The position numbers and the translations under genes were made by a program. A stretch of DNA of 64,000 bases from Anisus vortex (Eukaryota > Mollusca > Gastropoda > Planorbidae): positions 30,671,641 through 30,735,640 of the forward strand of contig OX421500.1 in assembly GCA_949126835.1 (NCBI GenBank), written 5' to 3'. The notes beneath the pieces were generated by a model, which was given only the letters and a program-made list of their open reading frames with translations, was not told the origin of the DNA and made no database searches. Below, piece after piece: positions 33,940 to 43,918 of the stretch (position 1 is the first letter of the stretch; every line of letters begins with the position of its first letter).

Positions 33940-35352
33940 ATGAACCCTGAACTATGGAAAGCGTGGTCGGAAGTAGCTTTAGAGATAGGGTTACAAGGGG
34001 AGGCTATTGTGAAATACGTAGAGAAGAAAGTGCAACAAAGTATAGAATGGGAAAATGAAAATGAAGAGTGGGAAAGAGAAAAAAAAAGGAAGGAAAAGAT
34101 ACATGAACAAAATATGGAGTTATTGGACTTAGACATTATGAGAATTAGAGTACGAACAAATTTGTGTAGACTGATAAATGACAAGAAAAGTCTGTGGTTA
34201 AGTAAATTGTATAATGGTGATGAAGATATAATGGTCTTAGAATCTCAAATAAGAGAAATGGAGGAGGAGATAGAAGAAAGAGAAATGGTTTTTCTATGTA
34301 AGAAAGTAGTTATTGAAGTGAAAATTACAGAGTTAAGGAATGAAGTTGACTTATATGATGATGTTGATAAGATAGCTAAAAATGAAGATATAGTAAAGGA
34401 AGATAATGGGATTAAGTTGACAGAATCTAAAATACTAAATGAAGAATCTAATATTATGGTAAATGAGTCAGAAATTAGAATGGAAGTGTCAGATATGATA
34501 ATTAGAGAACCAGAGGTCGTGGATTTGAAAAATATAAATGTAGAACCAGAGGTCGTGGTTGAGGATTTTAAAACTGGAAAAAGAGAATCAGAGCTTATAG
34601 TTGAAAAGTTAGAAACTATAAATGAAGGTGAAATCTTGGGTGAAGATTCAATGATTAAGATAAAAGAACAGGTGGAGGTGACAGATAAGGAAACAGTTAA
34701 TGTAAGAACTGAAGATGGGCTATTTGATGAGATCAATTTGAAATTGTCGGGAGATGAGAGTATACAAGATAGTATATTAAGTGATCCTCACTTAGGTCAT
34801 GATGACATAGTTGTAGATCTTATGTTAAGTGAAAGGGAGAAACGTGTCAAGGTTTTAGGTGTTATGTTAGGTGAAAGGGGGGAAAAGAAAGGTTTTAGGT
34901 TGTTGACTAAAAAGTGTCACAAAGACAATGTTGAAACATTGTTGACTGTAGATTGTCGGAAAGATAGTGTCGCGAAAGATGAAGAATTGGGAGTTTGTCG
35001 CGAGGACAATGTTGAGAGAGTTAAGGCATTGGAAATTAGAAATTGGCAAGAAGACAATGTTGGGATAATAGAAACATTGGGGAATATAGATTGTTGGAAG
35101 GACAATGTCGTGACAGTAGAGACATTAGGAATTGAGATAGAATGGAAATACAGAGAAGTGATGGGGACTGTTAACGTTAGTGTTGATGAGTTGGAAGAAG
35201 AAAAGGTATTGCAGATAAGTGAATGGAGGGAAGACTGGTTGATATTAGACATAAGGAAAAATGTAATTAACGATGTGAAGATAGTTTGGTGTTTGTTCGA
35301 ATGGGGAGATGGTTTTAGAGATGTTGTTCTGGGAGGCAACGATTATGGATAA
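33940..35352 (+). CDS. gag-like acidic/coiled protein of the nested LTR element
   Basis: 470 codons from ATG at 33940 (MNPELWKAWSEVALEIGLQG); an in-frame GTG lies upstream at 33913. The first about 70 residues look like the N-terminus of retrotransposon Gag proteins: an ELGL-x-GE-x-x-x-x-V-E motif, then a charged helix (ENENEEWEREKKRKEKIHEQ). The middle is Glu/Lys/Ile-rich. Residues about 325-405 hold degenerate repeats around K/E-DNVE/G/V-x3-x-LG. No zinc knuckle and no enzyme domain. It is the element's only long frame. Function beyond a Gag-like role is unknown. Confidence 0.72.
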   Translation: MNPELWKAWSEVALEIGLQGEAIVKYVEKKVQQSIEWENENEEWEREKKRKEKIHEQNMELLDLDIMRIRVRTNLCRLINDKKSLWLSKLYNGDEDIMVLESQIREMEEEIEEREMVFLCKKVVIEVKITELRNEVDLYDDVDKIAKNEDIVKEDNGIKLTESKILNEESNIMVNESEIRMEVSDMIIREPEVVDLKNINVEPEVVVEDFKTGKRESELIVEKLETINEGEILGEDSMIKIKEQVEVTDKETVNVRTEDGLFDEINLKLSGDESIQDSILSDPHLGHDDIVVDLMLSEREKRVKVLGVMLGERGEKKGFRLLTKKCHKDNVETLLTVDCRKDSVAKDEELGVCREDNVERVKALEIRNWQEDNVGIIETLGNIDCWKDNVVTVETLGIEIEWKYREVMGTVNVSVDELEEEKVLQISEWREDWLILDIRKNVINDVKIVWCLFEWGDGFRDVVLGGNDYG

Positions 35353-35461
35353 TTATGGATAAGATTTGGTTTAAAGGGATTGTTGTAGATAATATTGTAA
35401 ATAGTGTATTATATTGAGATATTAACAAATGTTACATTTTTCACAGATTTTGATTTGGGTA

Positions 35462-35552
35462 TTATGATGATGATATTTGATGATGATGATGATGATGATG
35501 ATATTTGATGATGATGATGATATTTGGTGATGATGATGATGATGATGATGTT
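35462..35552. repeat. GAT trinucleotide array
   Basis: GATGAT runs broken by ATATTTG, inside the 3' part of the nested LTR element. Confidence 0.9.
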
Positions 35553-35991
35553 GATGTTATCTTGCCACACATTGTACCCAAGTCAAGTTATATGTTCTAT
35601 ATTGGTGTTGTGGTCAAGTGGAAATAAAATGGGTGAACATGAGTAAATGAGTGAATGAATTAGATGTAATCATTTTTTATTTAAGTAATGACAGTTATAT
35701 TGATAAGTTTGGGATGATGACTGCTTGGGATACAGTATAGACATCATTTTTCAGTGTTATTATTATTATATTATTCATGATAGTTATTTTTATATAATAA
35801 TAGTTGTTGTCTTGTAGAGAACATATGTTGGTGTGCAATTTACATTTTACAATACTTTGTGCGTAATGGATGTGATGAAAGGAAGTGGATATTTGTTATG
35901 ATTTGTTGAAAATTTTAATTAAATAGAGTTGGAGCATTTGTAATAAATAGCAGATGTAAAAGAAAAAAATACTAAAGGTATTTTTAAATGT

Positions 35992-36002
35992 GAGAAGGAG
36001 GG
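35992..36002 (+). promoter_or_regulatory. polypurine tract of the nested LTR element
   Basis: Eleven purines, GAGAAGGAGGG, end exactly at the base before the 3' LTR. This is where plus-strand synthesis would be primed, and it fixes the element on the + strand. Confidence 0.75.
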
Positions 36003-36313
36003 TGTAAGTAATGCATGACTTGGTGTGAAGTTATAAGGAATAAGTTTGTGCAATAGGTGCGATTAATGAGTAACTAGGAAATGTGTGTTTGAATCCTGTA
36101 ATGTTTACTTGGGAGAGAGAGATGGTAAACAAGGACAGTGTATGTTGGGCCGTGGAAGAGTGATGTTCTTGGTCTTGATGTGATAGTAGTAACGAAGTAT
36201 AGAAGTGATGCCGCTATAGGATATATGGATTAAAGTTATTATCTACAACCAAAGGCTTTATCAAGTATTGTTCAAGTTATGTTACTACATGTTATGAAGA
36301 TCTCTCAGTTACA
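36003..36313 (+). repeat. 3' LTR of the nested element
   Basis: Partner of 32020-32330. It is preceded by the polypurine tract and followed by the duplicated AGAAC, after which the hAT sequence resumes at CTCTTGAAGG. Confidence 0.93.
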
Positions 36314-36436
36314 AGAACCTCTTGAAGGTCTCGCGTGCCATTGAAAATCTCTCTGCGTGCCAAGTTTGGCACGCTTGCCTTAGGTTGAAGATCCCTGGTA
36401 TAGTATATAGTATAGGGCAACGCCGGGGAATTTCGC

Positions 36437-36600
36437 TTGTATCTTATAAGTTTACAGACGTTCCTTTATAGATAGAAGATTATTACGTCCACTATGCCCA
36501 ATCTTCTGCAGGGCGGCAGGAATCGGTCGGCAGCAGGGCTATAACCCGGGCTGTCGTGGTTGACAGTCCAGTGAACTAACCGCAGGACCAGCCGGCCTCA
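36437..36600 (-). repeat. tRNA-derived SINE family S2, copy 1
   Basis: Read on the - strand it has a tRNA-like head: GGCTGGTCCTGCGGTTAGTT (A-box) and CGGGTTATAGCC (B-box-like). A second copy in the same orientation is at 61270-61445. Confidence 0.75.
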
Positions 36601-36604
36601 CTTC

Positions 36605-37147
36605 TTCTTCTATTAGCCAGTCTGCAGAGCGGGTTGCTATCTTGCAGGCAAAGCCAGACAAAATATATTTTCCATAAAGAGGCCTAAACTAAATAAATAT
36701 CAAAATTAAATTAATAATTAAATATGTTATAATCATAATATATCAATATTTTTTGTTTCAACTCGAAGCCGTAGTAATTAACATGAACTCCACCTCAGCC
36801 CCCCTGCTGTATGTCACCACAACCCCAAGCTGAACTCCATAACCTTATGCAAGACTCACACACACACACACACACAAACAAGGTGAAAAGAGTGCGTATT
36901 TTCTTCATTGTTCTTAAACAGCCGATCTTCACATTTACAATACAACTTACACAAAACTCGAACTTTGTTAAGTTAGTCTTTAGTGATTTATTATATAAGG
37001 CAAGCTAGATCACTATCTATGTTAATGTTGAACAATAGACTACAGTATGTCTGTTCTGTTTTGTCTTACTTCTTCGAATTTTAAAAACTATGGCCTTAAA
37101 ATAATATGCGCTAGAGTGTATACAAGCGTTTATCAAATTTAGGTTTA
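36605..37147. other. repeat fragment then unassigned DNA
   Basis: 36605-36660 repeats the CTATTAGCCAGTCTGCAGAG start seen at 12147. A CA run is near 36857. Otherwise nothing recognised. Confidence 0.5.
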
Positions 37148-37611
37148 GTGACCCAGTTGATTTTATACTTTTACATTTCTACTTCGTGACCTAATTGATT
37201 TTATACTTTTTTATTTCTTCTTCGTGACCTAATTGTTTTTTTACTTTTATATTTCTACTTCATGACCCAGTTGATTTTATACTTGTATATTTCTACTTCG
37301 TGACCTAATTGATTTTATACTTTTATATTTCTACTTCGTGACCTAATTGATTTTATACTTTTTTATTTCTTCTTCGTGACCTAATTGTTTTTTTACTTTT
37401 ATATTTCTACTTCATGACCCAGTTGATTTTATACTTGTATATTTCTACTTCGTGACCTAATTGATTTTTTACTTTTATATTTCTACTTCATGACCCAGTT
37501 GATTTTATACTTGTATATTTCTACTTCGTGACCTAATTGATTTTTTACTTTTATATTTCTACTTCATGACCCAGTTGATTTTATACTTGTATATTTCTAC
37601 TTCGTGACCAG
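37148..37611. repeat. 38-bp minisatellite with higher-order order
   Basis: About 12 units of TGACC-(TAA/CAG)-TTGATTTTATAC... type. Variant units alternate in repeating blocks (CAGTTG units with TAATTG units), so larger blocks have been copied too. Confidence 0.88.
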
Positions 37612-38969
37612 ATTTAGAGTACAATACTAATTCAACTTCAAACAAAACAAGACTCCAACAACTCCAACAACAAAGACAAGTTTGCTTTATACGTTTCATG
37701 AAAATAAAAATAAAGAATCAATTTACAATAACCACAAACACAAACTGTTTAATTACCGAGCGTAAGAACAATTACAATACGTAATGCACTGAAACGACCG
37801 ATGGGTCCTACATAATGTGATTATGTTTTGTAACTATAATAAAAAGACGTACATCATTTGGGACAGACACGCCCATGAGCGTTGTGGCACGGTATATAGA
37901 CTACACACAAATAGGTTCGCATCGGGTAAAGTATTTAAATACATTACTTTTATTAATTTTAAATTCTTTGTAAGAACTGATTTAGGCAACCTAAAACATC
38001 AATACATGCCCGAAAGAAATAATAAAAAAACTAACAGCTTAAAACATAACGTTACTCTATTGCTATGTTAGTGATAACTTTGACTTTACGATAAGTTCAT
38101 TAACATACACATAAGGACGTCGTCTTGTTGTTAATATCATAATGCAATTAATTATTTTTTGTCTTTAATTAGGTGCCGAAGTCAAGCAGTTATCAGTCAC
38201 CTTTCCTCTCATTAACTGCGCGGTTAGCTACGCACGTGACCAAATTCAAGACTGAGATATCATAACTCCGGTACCGTAGCGACAAATGGATTTTTTTTTA
38301 AATAGGGAAGGGGGGGGGGAAGTGGGCAGACAGAAGGGCTGGGAAATAAGAAGAATGGTTGGCGGGAGGGATGCGGTGATGGGGGAGCAGATTGTAATAG
38401 TGTTGGGTACGCAAGATAACAAAACTTCCGCCATGTTTGGTGGAGCTAAGAATTGATATCAGTGGCGGTAAAGGGCGGGGTAGGGTGTGGTGGGGTGGGG
38501 GCGTGGCACCAGCTCCTAGGTTTTATTCCCTCTTTAAAAAAAAAACGTCACTCTAGTAATTCAGTTAGTTACTGGGCGACTAAGAAATATATTTTTTTTA
38601 CATGTCATTTGACATTGACACTGATATAGCTACATTTATTTCTATCACGATTCACTGTATATATGTCAGTGCCAATGGTGTGACTGTGTTTTTTTTTCAG
38701 ACCAACAAAAAAATTATTAACATTGTTGTTAAACTTTAAATAGATTACAATTCGGTGGATTAGTTGTACTATAAGGATTTAATTTCTTTGTTTATTCTAT
38801 TGATTTAAAATGAAAAAAAAATGTGTAAAAAATGTAACAACTCTCTACTGTTGAATGAAATAAAATAGAAACAGTTTGTTTTTTTATGTGAAAGTGCTTG
38901 TGCTTGGGGAATACCGCTTATTGCTCGATTTTCGGTAAGTTTCATTTTTAATTCAAGTAATTTTGTTTT
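37612..38969. other. intergenic DNA, nothing recognised
   Basis: AT-rich with G-rich runs near 38305-38510. No gene-like frame. Confidence 0.45.
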
Positions 38970-39308
38970 CAGGGCCGGCTCGTCCATATAGGCAACCTAG
39001 AGCGCAAAATGTTTTTTTTTTAATTATTTTTTTTTTTGGGGGGGGGGGCGCATAATTGAGGATTTTTTTAATTTATTTTGAGGATTTAAAAATATAAACT
39101 AAATTAAAGTTTAATACTTCTGTGCGTTACTAGCATAGGCAGACGAATTACTAGGTAAAATAAAGGCGAAGGGTATTTTATTTAAGGTGTCTTAGAAAAT
39201 AGGAAAGTATGCCCTTACACTACTCAGTTTCTCCCCACCAAAGACACTTTAATGAGCGTGCATGATTTGTTTTCGCCTAGGACGTTGAAAACACTAGAGC
39301 CGAACCTG
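38970..39308 (+). mobile_element. hAT-type MITE with CAGGGCCGGC end
   Basis: Left end CAGGGCCGGCTCGTCC; right end reads in reverse as CAGGTTCGGCTCTAG. The flanking octamers TTTGTTTT and TTTGCTTT differ at one base, as expected for an old target duplication. Confidence 0.6.
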
Positions 39309-39435
39309 TTTGCTTTTATTATTACCCATTAAGACCCTTTCATGTTTTATGTGGATACATTATTTCTAGATTTCATTAGGGGAATCTAATTGTAGGGTTC
39401 ACTTTTGTCTTTAAAAAATTATGGATAAGTAAAGT

Positions 39436-39612
39436 AATTGAAGTACCCGTCGGACCAAATTGATCCATAAGGCCGGTGAAGCAGCGTTCATCAGTCTTTG
39501 TGGCCACGGCATTCTAGGGGGTGTTTTGGTCAGCATTAATTTACCCCATTTTATGTCAGGTGCCCATCAAAGCTGGGTAGACCCAGGGACATCCTCCAGC
39601 GCCTTGAACAGT
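39436..39612 (-). repeat. SINE family S1, partial copy
   Basis: CGTCGGACCAAATTGATC, GCAGCGTTCATCAG and CAAAGCTGGGTAGACCC match the tail of S1 copies at 42914, 53818 and 59446. The tRNA-like head is missing. Confidence 0.72.
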
Positions 39613-40904
39613 TCCCCAGTAAATTAATGAAACTAAAATGAATGTAAAAAAAAAATATAATCATTTTAATTTTTTGCATAAAAATAAACTAACCATTTTT
39701 TTTTAAATCTGCGTTCAGGTGCGTTCAATATGGATGTACCAATGCACACCAAAAAGACAGAAAAGAACAGTTTAAATTAATTTTTTTTTGGTTGCTGTGG
39801 AGGGGTGTGACTAAAAATATGTAAAAAAATTTTGCCCTATTGCGGGGCTTAACGTCTATGTGCACAATTTCTGATCGATAAGATGATGAGAAGTGGTTTT
39901 AAAAATTATCAGAAAAAACGCGAAAATATGTTCTCTATAGTGACTAAAGATGAACGTCTGTAATCTATATTAGCAAAGTTTAAAATAAATGATAAAGATG
40001 GACTTTAAAGGATCTTGATGCATTTAGTTAGACAGCTCCACGCCCCGATCCTACACTTACTGGTTCCTTTGTGGTAAATGGCAGAAATATATTTGGATTC
40101 AAGTAAAATAATAGCACAAGAATACAGCAGTTATTCGGAAACTCTATCTTTAAATACAATTTAATTAAAATGTATAAAAGAAAAATAAACACAGATAGAA
40201 CAAACAAATTATAATAATATGATATTTTCAGATTTATTTTTACTGTTGATTTATTTGTTTACAAAAGGTAATCTTGGTATTTTATTGGGGGTTTTCTTAA
40301 GGTATTAGGTATGCAGTTTTCTATATAAACGTATATTTTATTTCATTTAAAGCAATTTATGTTTGGCCTACTACTTGAACCTAAGAATATAATAATAGTC
40401 TTTGCTTGAATATATAAATTGTATTACTTGTAAACTGCTTTATTGAAAGGATCTTTTTTCTCTCTATCTTTTGCGATGTAAAGTATGTAGTATTTACAAT
40501 TATGTTTGAGACAGCTCTCACACATGTACGTCAATCAACTATTGGGTCTTAGTAATTCGAATTCCACAGGTCACTTGACCCACCCACAACTTGAATTTGG
40601 TTTTACTCAGCTAAAAAAAATACTGGCATAATCATACTGGTCCCAAAAGAAACAAACAATCGTAATGACCCCTCCCCTGGTGAGCTCGAGCTTGGGCGTC
40701 TCCGCTCAGTTTCGGTCCATGTAAGGTCATACGCTTTTACTTAGCCGACAAACCGTAAAACAAAAAGTATAGAGAAACGAGCACAACGATCCTACCATCA
40801 ACAACCCCAGACTTGCATACCTCTTTGGAGCCTCTTCCCTTACGAAAAATCGCATTGGCATCTTGTCCAGCCCAGTTTACAAATTCTATATTAAAATACT
40901 TACT
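39613..40904. other. intergenic DNA, nothing recognised
   Basis: No coding or RNA feature found. Confidence 0.45.
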
Positions 40905-41392
40905 TATTGTATACAAGCTAAATTGCCCGACGTTGCCCGGGAAAAATAAAACAGGCCTGTTTAAGCTACAGCTAAAAATGTTATAAACTACAATGAACAG
41001 AAAGCTATAGATTTTGATCTAATCATTTTAAAAAATATTTTTTTGACTGAAGACTTTTAGGAAAGTAATTTAAAATAAATAACCCAAAAAAAAAATAGGC
41101 AAGTCTTATTATTTAACCAAAAATCTAAAGAGCCCGGTGTTGCTCGTATATTTACAATTAATTAAAATAAATAAACAATGTAAAAAAAAGGTAGGCCTAT
41201 AGACTAACTGGAGAATCGAACACGGGTGTTCCGCATGGCAGCACGATACGTTAACAACTTAGCTAGCGAAGTGAAATCGCAAAAGTATAATATGAGACAA
41301 TAAGGTCACGTGTCTTAAAATTAACTAATATGATTGGTTGAACACACACACAGTCTACTTTATATATATATACAGAGATAATTTAATTTTTA
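40905..41392 (-). repeat. SINE-like repeat family S3, copy
   Basis: Begins near TTGCCCGGGAAAAATAAAAC and ends at a TATATATATA run. Its tRNA-like part (AGAATCGAACACGGGTG) is on the - strand. Very similar to 47934-48425. Confidence 0.7.
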
Positions 41393-41592
41393 AGGGAACA
41401 AAATATTTATTAAAAAAAACATGTTCTTGCACAAAAATTAAACACTAAATATGACAATATAACATCAAGTTCCTTCGTGTATTGTTAACCTACACATAGT
41501 TTTTACTGGTTCGTTTTGTTACATGACATTCAGTGGTTCAGATGACATTGGCCTACTGAATGTGTTCATTGGTAAAGTGAATAGTATGCACT

Positions 41593-41695
41593 ATGGATTA
41601 CTGCATAGTGGTGATGCTTCAAAACTATCTTACCTGTCTTCTTTTGATGCTTACCTTGACGACAAAGCCAGCTTTGCCAAGTCATGTCATTGAAG
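41593..41695 (+). CDS. Cont: gene B exon 1: signal peptide
   Basis: ATG at 41593 opens MDYCIVVMLQNYLTCLLLML followed by TLTTKPALPSHVIEG: a hydrophobic core and small residues before a likely cleavage near TKPALPS. Donor GTAACA at 41696, phase 1. An out-of-frame ATG lies at 41586. A 5' UTR exon upstream is possible. Confidence 0.82.
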
Positions 41696-42274
41696 GTAAC
41701 AGCGGCACTGATATATCTGTTTTAAATTTGGTGATCATGTGTGAATGTATGAATCAAATAGATATGCTGATGGAATGACAGAGTATAATAAAAATAGGAA
41801 CCAATAGACATAGGATCGATAGATATACATACAGATAGATAGACAAGCAGACAGACTGACAGATAGATAAATATGGATAGATAGATACATAGAACCAAAT
41901 TCAGATAGTTAGATAGATAAAAAGATATACAGATACATTAGATAGACAGATTGATAGATAGATAGCTAGATATAGATTGATAGATAGACAGACAGGGCAG
42001 ACAGACAGATAGACAGATAGATAGATAAATAGATAGAAAAGATAGAAAGTTGATAGATAGATAGATAGATAGAACCATTTTCAGATAGATACTTGATAGA
42101 TAGATAGATAGATAGATAGATTGATAGATACATATAGATAGACAGATTGATTGATTATAGTTAGATATAGATTGATAGATAGACAGATAAGACAGACAGA
42201 CAGATAGACAGATAGATAGATAGATAGATAGTGGATATATAGATATAGATAGACACATAGATAGATAGATAGTG

Positions 42275-42310
<36 letters not shown>

Positions 42311-42311
42311 T

Positions 42312-42345
<34 letters not shown>

Positions 42346-43885
42346 TACATACAGATAGAACATATTTTACTCTAATTTTCAGACTGTCCACCATCGTGGT
42401 TTCAGAACTCAGGATTCTGCTACAACTTCGTCTTCTACCCAGAGAAGACCTACCAGGAGGCGATACTCCACTGCCAACAGGACATGTCCGCATTAGTTAG
42501 CGTGAAGACAGCTGGAGAGCATGACTTCATTCAGACATGGCTGAAGACGCACGATGCAACCAGGTTTGTAAAAAAACAACTATTCTGGTGTTTTACTGTA
42601 TGTTCTTGTGATTTCTGCTTTATCTCATTTAACTTTCCTATCCCATAGTCAGAACATGTCTTGTGGGTATAAAGGTATAAAGAGGACATTTTCTTGTGTT
42701 GTCTGGTTTCTGGTTTTTCGTTTTATTTTATTTTTGTTCTGCTCTATTAATAAATTAAATTTAAAAAAATATTACTATGTTGTTATATGTATTTATCATG
42801 TTGAATTAGTAAGATATAGTCTGACTATTGTAGGCCTAGATCAAAATTTAGAATGTGTTTGTTATAATTCATTTAAAGTTATTTATTTAATTACGACTTA
42901 GAGATTTGTTTTTGTAAAGTTAAGTATCGGTCGGGCCGAATCGATCATAGTGCCGGTGCAGCAGCGTTCACCAGTTTCCCCATTTTCAGTGGGCACGGCT
43001 TACTAGGGGATATGTGGCCAGCACAATACCCAGTCGCCTTTACTTTACCTCAACAAATGCCAGGTACCCATCAGAGCTGGCTAGACTCAGGGACACCATC
43101 GAGTCAAGGGGAATAAAATTCCTAGCCTTGACCAGGATTCGAACCCAGGACCTTCGGTACGCTAATTGAACGTGCTACCGGCTTAGAGAATTTTGGGGTA
43201 GACAAATTTATATTTAGTAGTCTCCAATACACATTTTCTTTCGTCTTGTGAGATGTTCGGGAAAATCATTTCCAGCACTTTCTGCACTAGGACATGTATA
43301 AGGCACACAGGGGTGTATTTGTTATTGTTTAGCAGAGTGATAAAGAAGCTATTTATTATCAGCCAGTCGTGCACATTTATTCGTCATAACAGATGGATAA
43401 CAGATAAATTTGTAAATATATTTTTAAAAAAGTAAATAAGTTCAAGTATTAATTTCTTTAAACTTCCATCGAGTGGCTTGGTGGTATTATTTCATAGTGA
43501 AATTAGACCCTAAACTTACAAGAGTAACAACAAGAGGACAACCTAATAAAGACCGTTGCAATGCTCAGATAAACATTATGACAAAAACACTTTCCATATC
43601 CCTTATGGGAGAACAAATGCATATAAGTTCTCTTTTTTCCCTAGTAGAAGGAGCGTCTGTAATATATAAGATAAACGTGGCAAATTTTAGTTTTAATAGA
43701 AAAAGATATAATATATCTACATATTTTTAAACAAAGTAACATTAAAGCAGGAGCAGTTGACAATAATATAATTGGATAAATTATCATTTTAAAAAATAGA
43801 GCCTAATTGTAATTTAAAATCCATTTGGTTTATCGTGAACTTTCGGGGTTAGTTGGTATAGGCCTACTTTTAAAAAAAAACTCTT

Positions 43886-43918
<33 letters not shown>

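Larger units (their letters stand above)
32020..36313 (+). mobile_element. non-autonomous LTR retrotransposon nested in the hAT element
   Basis: 4294 bp. LTRs of 311 bp at 32020-32330 and 36003-36313 (TG...CA) differ at one visible base. The AGAAC duplication is at 32015-32019 and 36314-36318. A primer site starts TGGTGGAGC at 32334; a polypurine tract GAGAAGGAGGG ends at 36002. The interior has one long gag-like frame and no protease, RT or integrase, so it depends on another element's enzymes. Near-identical LTRs suggest a recent insertion. Confidence 0.92.
30450..36397 (+). mobile_element. hAT-type element interrupted by an LTR element
   Basis: Ends CAGGGATCGGCAACC (30450) and GATCCCTG (36397). 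GTATAGTA is duplicated at 30442-30449 and 36398-36405. Without the nested LTR element it is about 1.65 kb. It has no recognisable transposase; a 131-codon - strand frame at 31471-31866 is unassigned. Related copies: 940-1822, 24053, 44637, 53493, 61741. Confidence 0.88.

Noticed and set aside
34245..34736. 163-codon - strand Ser/Ile-rich frame
   Set aside because: Antisense to the gag-like frame, whose own strand agrees with the LTR, primer site and polypurine tract.
41938..42493. Long - strand frames with YLSI repeats
   Set aside because: They are translations of the GATA tetranucleotide array; no start context, no other domain.
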